DNA from: Lucinisca nassula
Taxonomy: Eukaryota > Mollusca > Bivalvia > Lucinida > Lucinidae
DNA: 64,000 bases
Assembly (NCBI GenBank): GCA_963580285.1
Contig: OY757026.1
Coordinates: 67,767,396-67,831,395, forward strand
Direction of reading: 5' to 3'
This document shows positions 21,140 to 32,030 of the stretch, in pieces; the stretch's first letter is position 1; the number at the start of each line of letters is the position of its first letter. Under the pieces are notes generated by a model. It was not told where the DNA came from. It ran no database searches and worked only from the letters and a program-made list of their open reading frames with translations. A program made the position numbers and the translations under genes.

Positions 21140-22303
21140 ATGCCGGGAGGTCGTAACAGGCGTAGAAAACGTAACAAATCGTCGGCCTTAGTAGAGTCAT
21201 CTCCAAAGAAGACAAAATCACAGGAAGGTCAGCCTGATTCCGGCAACACTGTCATCGAAGCTGTCTCTGAAACCGACTCTGATCTTGGATCTCAGTCATT
21301 ACTGAAAACACCACATAACACAGCTGAGCCGGTTGATCCTTTGACTGTTAAACTTCCATCTACCCCTGCTACTCCCAGTAGTCCATCAACAATGCAGGGC
21401 CCCGATCTCACCCAGCAAAATCAAGATCAGTCAGGTTTTGGGCTTGGCGCGGGATTTGAGTCTCCAGTTCAGACTCAACCACCGATCATGAATCCAGCGC
21501 TAGCGATGGGCGTTCATCCACAGATGATGGGTTTTCAGTCTGCGCCCCCGGGACTCTCCGAGCTTGATGTAATTCGTGTTGCACAACTCGTCAAGACATT
21601 GCTACAGCAGGAGATCAGTGAACAGGTTCAGATCAAAGTCACCGAGGCTACCCAGGCCTTGGCGGCCGAGTTAGAAGCAGCAAAGTCTGATATTGCCGAC
21701 CTGAAAAAGCAATGCAGTGATCTTCATAATGAAGCTATTTCTCTTCAGATAAAGCAGGATGAGGGTGAACAGTATCAGAGAAGAATGTGTCTGCGGATAT
21801 CTGGCATTCGCGAAACTAAAAATGAGGATGTGACCAAGAAAGTGTTAGAATTTGCCAAAATCGTTGATTCCAAAATTGCTCTATCTGACATTGACCGTGC
21901 TCATCGCGTTGGTTCGTTGAGGTCCGATGTCACTGACGGTGGGAACAGCGTCGAGTTCGACGACCCAGATGATGATGCAAAAAGTCGCGAAATCATAATT
22001 AAATTCACAAACAGCAGTGCTAGGCTTACGTTACTTCAGGGTAGAACCGCAGTGCGCAACAAAGGCATTAAAAATGTATTCATTAATGAGGATCTTACCC
22101 CAGCTAGAAAGTTACTTGCATTTGAATGTAGACGCATAAAACGGCTCAAAAAGTCGAAAATTACAAAAACGTGGATTTATGCTGGCGATCCACATATCCT
22201 GGACTCCGACGGCAATAAGATCAAAATAACATGTATGACTGACTTGAAAACGTACGATGTCAAGGAGGATGGTCAACTCTCGGGCCAGCCTATTAACACG
22301 TAA
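21140..22303 (+). CDS. Non-LTR retrotransposon ORF1 protein (L1-ORF1p-like RRM)
   Basis: Intact frame of 387 residues. I chose the ATG at 21140 because it opens a basic nucleic-acid-binding start (GGRNRRRKRNKSS); upstream codons have no ATG. Order: basic N-terminus; Ser/Pro/Gln-rich disordered part to about residue 150; heptad-like coiled coil, about 165-235 (VTEATQALAAELEAAKSDIA); then an RRM-like core opening RRMCLRISGIRE with DRAHRVGSL, typical of L1-type ORF1 proteins; then a basic C-terminal domain (FECRRIKRLKKSK). Such proteins trimerise, coat element RNA and act as chaperones. No ORF2 follows directly; the nearest is at 27530. Whether both belong to one element is unresolved. Confidence 0.85.
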   Translation: MPGGRNRRRKRNKSSALVESSPKKTKSQEGQPDSGNTVIEAVSETDSDLGSQSLLKTPHNTAEPVDPLTVKLPSTPATPSSPSTMQGPDLTQQNQDQSGFGLGAGFESPVQTQPPIMNPALAMGVHPQMMGFQSAPPGLSELDVIRVAQLVKTLLQQEISEQVQIKVTEATQALAAELEAAKSDIADLKKQCSDLHNEAISLQIKQDEGEQYQRRMCLRISGIRETKNEDVTKKVLEFAKIVDSKIALSDIDRAHRVGSLRSDVTDGGNSVEFDDPDDDAKSREIIIKFTNSSARLTLLQGRTAVRNKGIKNVFINEDLTPARKLLAFECRRIKRLKKSKITKTWIYAGDPHILDSDGNKIKITCMTDLKTYDVKEDGQLSGQPINT

Positions 22304-22640
22304 TTGCCAGTGCTAAAAACTACTCTGCTGTGTTATATGTGAGTCCCACATGGTGGGTCGGCATTGTGACCTGGTGCCTGTCGGGGGCTTGGATCAGCCT
22401 GGACGTTCGTCCCGTCTCATCCGGGCACTCGATATCGGCTTGGTGGGTTGCAGGTGATCCTGCAACCTATTTATTTGTAAGTGGGAGCTCTGGTCGGGCG
22501 TGCATGGTGGCCCGGCTGACCTGGGCCTTTGCCGGGCGCGGATCACTTTGTTGGCTCGACCATGTGACGGCTCCTCTATGTATAAACCCTCTTTGTACCG
22601 AATGGAATCTTTAGCCTTACATATTCCAGAAGTCCATTTC
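22304..22640 (+). other. GC-rich stretch after ORF1, probably untranslated part of the same element
   Basis: Much richer in G+C than its surroundings, with GGTGGGTCGGCATTGTGACC and CCGGGCGCGGATCACTTTG. It begins directly after the ORF1 stop and ends near 22640 where MITE-D starts. No protein homology was recognised in any frame. Confidence 0.35.
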
Positions 22641-22815
22641 AAAATTTAGGGATGCTGGGTTATTTTTTCTTCAACATTTATTTGGAAAATAGCTTAACTT
22701 TTCGCAAACAGTGTAGGCCCGTATCAGACGCCGCGTTCTGTGGCGTCTGATCTGGGCCTGCACTGTTTGGCCTGATACCCGTTTTGGGGTTTCCGATTCT
22801 AAATGGGTTAATATG
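22641..22815. mobile_element. MITE-D copy
   Basis: The core palindrome (GTGTAGGCCCGTATCAGACG with GGCGTCTGATCTGGGCCTGC) is centred near 22740 and has the same tip as at 14.25 kb. The right end is TAAATGGGTTAA; the left end (GCTGGGTTATT) is degraded. Confidence 0.8.
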
Positions 22816-23904
22816 CTCTTTGACTATGAGAACGCAAATGACTAAAACGCTACGCAGTAATAGTGCATTAATTTTTAATGCTCAACTTGTCTGCAATGTC
22901 ACATTTTTAGAGATGGTACGGCTTTACATGTACAAAGTTCGAATACCTATAGTTACCAGTTTTTACCGTTACAATTCACAATAATTGCTCATTAATTGTC
23001 ATTGTCACAGCATAGACTTATTTCACTAGAGCTACTACATGTTTATATTTATATATGGAGTTGATCACATTGTTTAAGTCACACCGAACAGATAGCCTGT
23101 TGTTTTGGTCCTATTGATGTTTTTCCGTCCCGAAGCCTTGAGCTGTTCTTTCCATTTACTCGCCTTCCATTCAAATATATACCGTCCAACCTGTATTAAG
23201 CAAGCACCTATGGGATATCCAAAAATTGCTTGCTTAAGACAGGTGCTGCTTAACACAGGTGAATTATAATGCAGTTTCCTATTTTGGGAGCTGGGTGCCT
23301 GCTTGCTTATGACAGGATGCTTGCTTAATAGAGGTGGTCGCTGGGGCGAGTTTGACTGTGTGTATAAAGGGGCGAGCAATTCAAGGTTTTGGGACGGCCA
23401 GCATTGCCCAGTATTTTGTTAATAGAAAATTTGGTTTTGTAATACACAATCGACGCCTATATCGTATTTGCTCGGGCTATCTGCTAGCCTTGAAGCAGTT
23501 GCTCTCAATTCCATGTCCCACCCCCCAGCGTACAGTGTATACTCGGATAGGATGTCGCATTAAGCATCAACCAATCTGGGTCTACCCTGTCTGCAAGATC
23601 TTTGGACAAACACTGCATGCAGTATATTCGGACGTAACAGCCTGTGCTTGATGTAATGCAGCTATATCTTGGTCGCCGTACTCTGGGCCACGAACATACA
23701 CTTATTGTTCTCATCTCGCGTCTGTGCCTGGGCCCGCTAGTGCGGCGACTTGGTTCGGTGATTGACAGCCTTTGTATTGATATTCAGATATATATGTAGG
23801 GTATAACTTGTTATAGCAAAACCGACTTGGTTCAGCTCTAACTCCACATTGTTTATCTTATAACTCACATGACCTAATTAGTAGCATATAGTTTTATAGT
23901 TGGG
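22816..23904. other. No gene recognised; repeated CTTAA-CAGGTG words
   Basis: Around 23190-23340 the word TGCTTAANACAGGTG or its complement occurs about four times (for example TTGCTTAAGACAGGTGCTGC and TGCTTAATAGAGGTGG). This resembles iterated termini of a DNA transposon, but I could not delimit an element. The remainder shows nothing supportable. Confidence 0.35.
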
Positions 23905-24185
23905 CAATACCATACGTGAACAAGTCTGTGAAATGAACGCCCCTCTAGACTCCAGTTTATATAGAGAAAAGATGGGGCTTACAGGGGTATTCAATATTTT
24001 CTTATTTCTGCCGCGGGACATGGGTTGTGGGTGCTCGTTTGAACCGCCTCAACGAGGCGGTCCTAACGGGCACCCACGGCATGTGTTTGCGGTACGAGTG
24101 GGAAAACCATCACGGATTTTCGTCAGAAAAGTAGCCATTTTTGAGATATGTAAAAATGCACTGTGTCGCACGGGTGTGTTATAAT
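23905..24185 (+). mobile_element. MITE-B copy
   Basis: Left end ACGTGAACAAGTCTGTGAAA, inner stem ACTCCAGTTTATATAGAG, core palindrome GAACCGCCTCAACGAGGCGG (centre near 24050), then the right-half block CACGGATTTTCGTCAGAAAA, GTAGCCATTTTTGAGATATG and GCACGGGTGTGTTATA. It shares its core with MITE-A but not its ends. The core is enriched in G compared with sister copies (for example CCGCGGGACATGGG). Confidence 0.75.
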
Positions 24186-24219
24186 AATGTACCACTATTC
24201 ATGTCGTACCATATACAGG

Positions 24220-24482
24220 CTGCATGATGCTTCCACGCAGAGCTGAATCCGGCCCGCACACTAGTACTGGTAAACCGCTTAGAGGATCTAAGCCTGTCCA
24301 GGAACCGTGTTGCGAGGCGGACCGTCCATGCTAATAAACCCTATTGGTTTCATTGGGCGACAGGGTTTGAGATGTCATTTCATCTCAATGTCGGGTAAAA
24401 GTCCCACAAAATTGGAAGCAACGTCTCCAAAATGACCTTTAAAGTGTTGACGGGGACGTTAAACCTCAAATCAAACAAACAA
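24220..24482 (+). mobile_element. Repeat E (SINE-like)
   Basis: Nearly full copy: CTGCATGATGCTTCCACGCA, CGCTTAGAGGATCTAAGCCT, GAGGCGGACCGTCCATGCTA, TCATTTCATCTCAATGTCGG, GGAAGCAACGTCTCCAAAAT, GACGGGGACGTTAAACCTCA and a CAAA-type tail. Further copies are at 35.93, 37.5, 43.81 and 56.77 kb (reverse). No tRNA-type promoter is obvious. Confidence 0.8.
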
Positions 24483-24685
24483 TAGGCTAAGACATACCTT
24501 TAGGCCGTGTACGGCATCCATATCGAACAATGTTTTTGTGACACTAACCCTATTCTCAGCGTCTGTCTGCATGCTTTTTTCGGGTGCTACAGTCCAGTTA
24601 ACACACATTGTCACGCCAGGTTATTTCTGTGTATCCGTCTTACTATTACAAACTTGACCAACCTAAGTTAAGATAGGCAAAACGG

Positions 24686-24912
24686 GCCTCCGTTGCCTAG
24701 TGGTTGAGAGCGCTGACTCTTAGACATTGGGATTGTCGCCGCTGTGGTTCGAGCCTCGCTCGAGTCACATGTGAGACGCCGGGTTCTGCAACGGAAGGCC
24801 GGTTGGTTTTTCTCCGGACACTCCGGTGTTCGCCCACCTGTGACGGTCGGCTCGATATGAGTAAAATAATCTTGAAAGGGCCGTGGAACCAAAAAACAAA
24901 CAAAAAAAAAAA
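24686..24912 (+). mobile_element. SINE-B, near full length
   Basis: The tRNA-like head has an A-box word TTGCCTAGTGG (24701) and a B-box GTGGTTCGAGCC (24741). The body GGTTGGTTTTTCTCCGGACA and the tail block CTCGATATGAGTAAAATAAT, CTTGAAAGG follow, then an A-rich tail with CAAAC interruptions. RNA polymerase III promoter spacing is plausible. Confidence 0.85.
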
Positions 24913-24914
24913 CA

Positions 24915-24985
24915 TAGGCAAACAGTTTAGACTGTGATGGGGCGCCGCATAAGGCGACGCTTTACCGGGTCTTCACTGCTTGCTG
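24915..24985. mobile_element. MITE-D core remnant
   Basis: GGCAAACAGTTTAGACTGTG and the hairpin GGCGCCGCATAAGGCGACGC with TCTTCACTGCTTGC resemble a diverged MITE-D core directly behind the SINE-B tail. Confidence 0.5.
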
Positions 24986-25534
24986 TTAACACCTGTTTAT
25001 TATAGAATATAAGGCTAGTCACAACTAAAAGTTTACTTGTTCAAATGATAATCGAAATAATCCAGTCGGCTCAAATATGGCAATACTGATTTAATATTAT
25101 AATCAATATATAAAGTTATGAACACTCCGGTCAACCGTACCTAACGCATCTTCCCTCCAGGGGCTCTTGCTGCAGATGTCGCAAGAGTCCTGCGTGGCGG
25201 GGTGAGATGTGGGATATAACTTTGCTCCCGGCCATCTTGTGGTTCTTGTTTCTTCTCATTTCGTTTCGGAGAAGGGATCAAGTGCCACGAATGGTGTACA
25301 TTTTATTAATTACTTGCAGGAGCCATAACTTGACTAAACACAGCTGACAGCGGGGGTGGCTAGCGGCTAGCGCGCAAGCTGTTAGGCATCGCCGTTGGCC
25401 ACTGTTCGGGCGGTCGTTTTATTCATTTATTGTTGTATGTTAATCAGTCGCCCACTTCGGTGGTCGACTTTTCAGCTCGTGTTGAAGTTTCCTTGACAGT
25501 GCATAACTACTATATGCTCAGAGCCGCAACATCT
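24986..25534. other. No feature recognised
   Basis: GCTAGCGGCTAGCGCG-type words near 25358. No coding signal or shared repeat was recognised. Confidence 0.4.
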
Positions 25535-25812
25535 GGAAAACGTACCTATACAATTTTGACCCACTTGAACCCCACTTTTATATAGTAAAACTGGTGTTTC
25601 CAGGGCCAAACCTATTTTTCTTGTTTCTGCTCAGGAGTGTGGGGTTGTGGGTGCTCGTTGTGGGCCTCGACGAGGCGGCTCTAACGTATGCCCACGGTCT
25701 GTGTTTTGGTCGGAAATAGGAAGAATATCAATTTTTTTTCAGTATAAAATTATTTATTTTCGGCGGTAGACATTGGCATTGTATTTGTATAGGCGTGTTT
25801 TCGTAATGGTTG
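25535..25812 (-). mobile_element. MITE-A copy with G-enriched core
   Basis: Reverse-orientation copy: left end GAAAACGTACCTATACAATT, stem CCCCACTTTTATATAGTAAA, right end GTATAGGCGTGTTTTCGTAA. The core (25625-25730) departs from other copies mainly by A-to-G on the plus strand, for example CCCACGGTCTGTGTTTTGG against CCCACAATCTATATTTTGA. Confidence 0.82.
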
Positions 25813-25912
25813 GTTAGTTACGCATATAACATAAGCGAACTGTGGAGGCCCGGGTGTGACTTTGCTTCAACGCAGTCTTGCCGGAGCCACTGTTTGCCAT
25901 TTCGCCGTATAG

Positions 25913-26088
25913 AGTGAGTGGGTGAGTGTTGGTTTTACGTCCCACCAACAGCTGGGGTCATTCGGAGACGGGACATCGGTTTGGGGGCTCATCCGGGGGT
26001 CTTGAGACGCCCGGGTTCGGTCCTGCGATCCCTGGTTTGCGAGGCGAGTGGCGTGGCCGCTGCACCGCGGGGGCTTCTTTCGCCGAAT
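25913..26088 (-). mobile_element. SINE-C copy
   Basis: In antisense: GAGTGAGTGGGTGAGTG tail, GGTTTTACGTCCCACCAACA, GGAGACGGGACATCGGTTTG, TCCTGCGATCCCTGGTTTGC, GTGGCCGCTGCACCGCGG. Read on the minus strand the head has an A-box-like TGGTGCAGNGG-type word and a B box in GGACCGAACCCGGGC. Confidence 0.8.
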
Positions 26089-26411
26089 AGAACTAGACGC
26101 ATGCATTTGAGGTAATGTCCTAGGTTGAATGGAACCACATATCTTATCACGGCTCACTCGACGAACGATGAACTATCACTGTTTTGTTGTGCCAAACATG
26201 TATTTTGTACGACACTTTGTGGTCGTGTTTTTGTTCTGTCATTTTTGTTGACCTGTTATGTAACACCATGGTCAAAGTTCTTACACAGGTTACACAGTAC
26301 CTATCAACTCTTCATTCATGTCAAGCCTGCTTCAAGAGAGGTAACTCTTACTCAATTTTTAGAACGTTCTCGATTTAATGCCCCGCCATTCAAAAACAGC
26401 GGCGTATTCTG
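26089..26411. other. No feature recognised
   Basis: Open frames here have no recognisable domain and run into the MITE-A that follows, so I do not call a gene. Confidence 0.4.
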
Positions 26412-26694
26412 TTGCATCACGAAAATATGCATGTACAATTCTGACCCCATTGAACCCCACTTTTATCTAGTAAAACTGGGGTTTACAGGGGTATACCTTA
26501 TTTTTGTTATTACTGCTCTGGAGTGCGGGTTTTGGGTACTCGTTGGAACCGTCTCGATGAGGCGGTTCTTGTGTGTGCCCACGATCGCTATTTTGGGCGG
26601 AGGTAACAAGAATATCATTTTTTTTCATCTGAAATTTTTCATTTTCTGGCGATGGAATTTGCAATGTATTTGTATAGGCATGTTTTCTTGATGA
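26412..26694 (-). mobile_element. MITE-A copy
   Basis: Left end GCATCACGAAAATATGCATG, stem AACCCCACTTTTATCTAGTA with AAACTGGGGTTT, diverged core centred near 26558 (GAACCGTCTCGATGAGGCGG), right end TATAGGCATGTTTTCTTGAT. The right arm again shows A-to-G changes (CCCACGATCGCTATTTTGGG). Confidence 0.8.
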
Positions 26695-26699
26695 AACCC

Positions 26700-27265
26700 T
26701 CCGGAGTTGTGAGTGTCCGTCCGGTCGTCCGTCCGTCAGTGCCCCATAGTTCTGTGATTGCTCCACAACTCTGATACCCTTTGAAATACTTTCACGAAAC
26801 TTCACAGATATATAGAGCGCTATCTGAAGACGTGTACAGCCTATAAACCGTAACTCTGATTTTCCTGCTCTTGGAGTTGTGGTCCTTTGAACACTGAACA
26901 TAGGCATTTCTACCATAGTTTCGTGTCCGTTCCATAACTTCGACACCACTAAAGAAATTTGATGAAACTTTACAGATATGTAGAGCACCATGAGATGACG
27001 TACTGAACATACGAACCATAACTCTGATTGTTCTACTCTTGGAGTTATTTCCCTTTGGACTTTGAAGATAGCTGTTGCTATTAGTTTCGTGCCCGCTCCA
27101 TTACTCTTATACCATTTGAAATATTTTCACAAAACTTCACAGATATGAAGAGCACTATTAGACAACGTGCAGATCATATGAACCGTAACCCTGATTTTCC
27201 TACTTCTGGGGTTATTGCACATTGAACATTGAACATAGCCTTTTCTATCGTAGCTTCGTGTTCAC
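26700..27265 (+). repeat. 157-bp-family units (about 3.5, diverged)
   Basis: Repeating order of GTCCGTTCCATAACTT, GAAACTTCACAGATATNTAG, AGCACCATGAGATGACGTNC, ACCATAACTCTGATT and GTTATTNCCCTTTG-type words with starts near 26709, 26925 and 27085. Related to, but distinct from, the array at 4301-5890. Confidence 0.8.
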
Positions 27266-27529
27266 TCCATAACTTTGCTGTAAGCTGAAAGCCGTCATTA
27301 GAGCTACCCTTTTATGAAGTCACGTGATTATCCCTTTTCCTTTTTCTAATGTTTCACAATGTTATTATTTTTTCACTCATTACTTATCTTTGTTTTTGTA
27401 TTTGCACTGCTCCACGGGGTCCCCTTTTCCAAACTGAACATCTACTGCGACTATGAAGCGACAATCTTGTCCTGCCCTGTATTCGCATCCTTAAAGGAAT
27501 TTCATTTTCTTGTTGACTGCATAACATAA

Positions 27530-30500
27530 ATGAACATTGGTATTGCTGAATATAGGATGCATATAGGGCTGCATTATTGTCATCACTTAAAAATCAAAGG
27601 TCTATCTTGGTTCACACATTTTGAACTCGTCGTATTCCTTTCCTTATTGCTAATAAACTGTGGTGATATTGAAACCAACCCTGGTCCAGCAACAGAAAAT
27701 TCAACGTCATCTGTTAGCTCTTTATTGTCTCTTGACGTAACTGCAATTAGAGAAAAATTTTCTCTCGTACATTACAATGTCCAAAGCCTGGCTAACAAAA
27801 AAGACCTTATACTCTCTGATTTTTTCAATTTTAGCATAATCAGTATTACTGAGACTTGGCTGGACCAGAGGACTTCTGATGAAGATATCGCACTCAACGG
27901 CTACGTAACGTATCGACGTGACCGTACTGGGGACAATCACGGGGGTGTATGCGCTTATGTTCGCGATAATATCTTCTCCAAACGTAGACAGGATCTTGAA
28001 CTCCCCAATTTAGAATGCGTCTGGGTAGAAATTATTATTCACAACAGAAAAGTACTAATTGGTACGTTTTACAGACCACCGAACTCTTCTAACGCAACAT
28101 TTCAGGCCATTGAAGACTCTATAGGGTTAGCTACAGATACCAATGCTCACGACATACTAATTACAGGAGATTTTAACATTGACATGTCTGACAATAGAAG
28201 CAGCAGAAAAATCACAGACCTTTGCCTAGAACATGGCTTAGATCAGTTAATAACCGATTACACACACTTTACAGAAACATCACACTCTACCATCGATCTC
28301 ATCCTAACAAACAACAGCAACGGAATATTAATAAGTGGGGTAGGTGAACCATTTCTTCACCAAAACATTCGTTATCATTGTCCAGTATTTTGTGTTTTAA
28401 ATTTCGATAAACAAAAAACGCATACATTCAAAAGACATATTTGGTTATTTAATCAAGGTCATTATCATTCACTCTCCGAAGAACTAAGGAATACAAATTG
28501 GGAATTAATGAAAGACGTAGACATCAACAAGTATGCCCTAAATTTAAGTGATTATCTCACGAAAACATCTTCAAAACACATTCCAAACAAAACAACTAAC
28601 GTCAGACCTTCGGATCCTAACTGGTTAAGCACAAATGTTAAAAGACTCATAAGGAAAAGAAAACGTTTTTACAATAAATTTAAGAAAACAAAATCTAACA
28701 CTGACTTTGAAGCATACAAACGCATTCGAAACCAGGTTAATAATGTAATAAGAGACTCTTAACAGAAAACAAACGAACAGTTGGCCGAAAAACTTAACAA
28801 CGGATCATTAGGCCCCAAGGATTGGTGGAGAACACTCAAACACGTTATAAAGACGTCTGAATCAAGCAACATCCCTCCTTTAAATTGTAACGGTAACATA
28901 TTCTCTGACAATAAGGACAAAGCAGAAGCGTTTAATGATTTCTTCTCTTCACAAAACATCATAGACGAATCAAATGCAAAGCTTCCCGAAACTAATCCTA
29001 CAAACGGCCAAACTGAAACACTTCATTCTATCCAGCTCTCACCGTCTGAAATCGAAACATGTCTGAATTCTCTCCATACGGGCAAAGCTGCAGGACCTGA
29101 TGCTATCAACAATAGACTCCTCAAGGAACTTTCCAATTCTCTTTCTCATCCCCTATGCGACCTCTTTAACTATTCACTTTCAACCGGTCAATTCCCTGAA
29201 TCATGGAAACAGGCTAACGTCACTCCGATACATAAGAAAAACGACCCCTCCGACCCTTCGAACTATCGCCCTATCTCTCTCCTAAGTGCGCTAGGCAAAG
29301 TTCTTGAGAAGCTTGTTCATAAGCATGTCTTTAACTTCTTCCGTGAATATGGAAGAATCACTTGCCTTCAATCTGGTTTTGTCCCAGGAGATTCTACTGT
29401 AAACCAACTAATTGACATCTACAATACCTTCTGTAAAGCCCTCGACGAAGGCAAAGAAGTGCGTGCCATATTTTGCGACATAAGCAAAGCCTTCGATCGA
29501 GTATGGCACAAAGGACTGCTTTACAAGTTGAACAAAGCAGGCATAACGGGCTCTCTCCTGTCATGGTTTACGAATTACTTAAGTAATCGATCGCAAAGAG
29601 TCGTTCTTCCAGGAGCCAGCTCAAACTGGAAACCAATAAAAGCAGGTGTGCCTCAAGGCTCCATTCTCGGTCCCCTCCTGTTTCTAGTATATATTAACGA
29701 CATCGTCAACGATATCCACTGTACAATTCGGTTGTTTGCAGACGATACAAGTCTTTATATTATTGTCGATAATCCGGTCGAAGCGGCTCAATTTCTAAAT
29801 GCCGATCTTGAAAAGATACATCAATGGGCCAAAAAGTGGCTAGTCAGCTTTAATCCAGCAAAGTCCGAAGCTCTCCTGCTTTCTCGCAAAGTCAATAAAC
29901 CTAACCACCCTCCAGTCACCATGAACAATCAAGCCATTACTGAAGTCAACGCACATAAACATCTAGGCCTTATATTCTCTAGTGACTGCACGTGGCATGA
30001 CCACCTGGATGAAATTAGATCCAAGGCATGGAAAAGAATCAATGTCATGCGTAAACTAAAATTCTTACTCGACAGAAAATCACTTCAAACTATTTATTTT
30101 TCATTTATTAGACCTCTCTTAGAGTATGCCGATGTCGTCTGGGACAATTGCACCCAGTATGAGGCAAACGAACTAGAGAAAATCCAGACCGAGGCAGCCC
30201 GTATAGTAACCGGCGCAACCAGGCTTGTATCGCTAAATAATCTATATGCTGAAACAGGATGGGAAACGTTGGCCTCCAGAAGATATAAGCACAAAATTAC
30301 AACGTTTTTCAAAATGTATCATGGTATATCTCCAGTATATCTGTCCTCACTCTTACCACCCACGATCGGAGAAAACGTCTCATACAATCTTCGCAATCCC
30401 AACAATCTTCGTACGATTCAAAGCCATTCGCAGCTCTACTATAACTCTTTTCTTCCAAGTGCTGTGAGAACTTGGAATTCCTTACCTGAGGAAACCAGAC

Positions 30501-30898
30501 TTTGCACTTCTACAGCATCACTAAAACAGCATCTAAACCAGGACGTTAACCCTCCACCTCGCTTCTACAATGAAGGGAAGCGCCTCGGTCAAATTCTTCA
30601 TAGTCGATTGAGGACCAACTGCAGTTCCTTAAACCAACATTTATTCTCAAAGAACATTGTTCCAAGTGCATCGTGTACATGTGGTCTTATCGAAGATACC
30701 AAACATTTTCTTCTTCACTGTCCTCTCTATCACAACATCAGGATCGATATGTTACGGTCTGTTTCTCAGCTTTGTCAGCCCAGCCTTGATGTCTTCCTCT
30801 ACGGCGATCCAAATCTTAATCATCATGAAAATACGCAAATATTTATTTCTGTTCATAACTATATTTTGAAAACTAAAAGGTTTCAAGTCAATCGATAA
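27530..30898 (+). pseudogene. Non-LTR ORF2: 2A-like peptide, APE endonuclease, reverse transcriptase; one in-frame TAA
   Basis: The frame is about 1120 codons long and interrupted only by TAA at 28760-28762, between endonuclease and RT. Order: hydrophobic leader and 2A-like GDIETNPGP (residues 45-53); APE-type endonuclease (about 75-300) with VHYNVQSL, TETWLD, FYRPPN, TGDFNID, HSTIDLIL and RYHCPVF; RT (about 530-800) with VTPIHKK, YRPISLL, CDISKAFDRVWH, AGVPQGSILGP and catalytic LFADDTSLY (FADD at 29735-29746); thumb and C-terminal part with LRNPNN, FLPSAVRTWNSLP and a CxCG...HFLLHC zinc-binding-like motif. The enzyme would nick target DNA and prime reverse transcription there. All visible catalytic residues are present, so the stop looks recent. 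The C-terminal style points to the CR1/L2 branch of the Jockey superfamily. Confidence 0.9.
27662..27688 (+). other. 2A-like ribosome-skipping motif in ORF2
   Basis: Encodes GDIETNPGP, a full match to the D-[V/I]-E-x-N-P-G-P core of 2A peptides. It is preceded by a hydrophobic run (FLSLLLINC), as in active 2As. In the known cases the ribosome fails to form the Gly-Pro bond and continues, releasing the upstream peptide. Here it would release a 52-residue leader from the endonuclease-RT. 2A-like sequences are established near the N-terminus of ORFs in some CR1-clade elements of invertebrates. Confidence 0.8.
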
Positions 30899-31504
30899 TT
30901 TGATATAAGAAACAAACAAAAATTAATCTTAGCCGATGTATTCTGTCTAGAGTTCTAGTAAACTCTACGTGCTCAAGTATAACATATGCAAAGATACATG
31001 TACCTTTGATAAGCATGGTCAGCAGCGCACTAGATACCAGTAGGAACTGGAAGTTAGTTGGTCCCCGTGGAGCACCCCCCCCCCCCCACACACACACATA
31101 CAGTTCTAGTTTTGTAGTCTCATGTTACTGTACGACCTCTTGTAAATTCTGGATATTCGTATATCACCAACAATGCTGCAAATGTGTGATGGGTCCCAAC
31201 GGGCGTTCGTGATAGAACTGTGCTGCATCGGCGATGATCCGACGTTGTGACGTCGAAATATTGTTGATGCAGCGCCGTAATGTCCAACCTCGACCCATTT
31301 GGGAACCACTATCACTTTGTAACAGCATAATTAATACCTTTGCAATCGACAATTGCTTTGATTTATCTCTGTTGTACCACTGACAAGTATCTAGGGATAC
31401 AGATTCGTATAAGTCCTTGACTTTCTTCTGAATCCCTTTTGTATTGTGTCATTTATTACACTTTGTATTTGTATGCTTGCTATACGAATAAAATATGTTT
31501 AAAC

Positions 31505-32030
31505 CAAAGACGTCTTGGGCTTAGGCGGTAATAAGTTAGTATTTTAAGAAAAGAAAGAAATGCGTTTATTCACTAGTTTTAAAATGCTAAGTTTCCAGTC
31601 CTTAAGGGCTTTATGCTCAACATACTCTCGCTTACACCATCGATTACCGAATTCATTCAAGGAAGCAGCAATTTCATCTCTACATTTACTGAAATCAATT
31701 TTAAAAGGTAACCGATATTTCGGTCCTTTAGAAATTATATCCCTTATCCTGGAATCAGGAATAATTTTCAAATTGCCAGTATTTACATGACCAGCAGCAG
31801 AATAGCAATACACTGAGTTTTTACAATCACATGAATCAGGAGTATTAGTATCAATATCAAGATCTGAAACAAGTTTATTGAAATTAAAAATGATAGATCT
31901 AACAGGTTTGTTATATTTATAGCAAATTATAGGTGTTTCAGTATTTTGAAAATAAGCAGGAATGGAAGAAGCACCGATCTGTCACGGAAGATACTGAGCA
32001 AATCTATAAAATCCATACCCTTATTAATGA
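31505..32030 (-). mobile_element. PLE linker region (CxC) in antisense
   Basis: The minus strand encodes, in order, the end of the N-terminal linker (IDLLSIFRDRSVL-type block), a one-base deletion near 31967, SIPAYFQNTETPIICY, KPVRSIIFNFNKLVS, the CDCK motif (about 31828), YCYSAAGHVNTGNLKII, KGPKYRLPFKIDF and NRWCKREYVEHKAL. It ends near 31505 (in KPKTS...) at the CR1 tail. At 32027-32030 it meets the opposed RT copy. Confidence 0.85.

Larger units (their letters stand above)
27290..31504 (+). mobile_element. CR1/L2-like non-LTR retrotransposon
   Basis: A single element about 4.2 kb long, with a 5' segment (27290-27529), ORF2 (27530-30898, one nonsense codon) and a 3' UTR of about 600 bp ending in AATAAAATATGTTT. 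A PLE piece begins right after it at 31505. The left boundary is a guess, placed after the satellite units. No target duplication could be established. Confidence 0.75.

Noticed and set aside
24686..24760. Functional tRNA gene
   Set aside because: A and B boxes are present, but the acceptor stem cannot be closed and the sequence continues into a SINE body with an A-rich tail.
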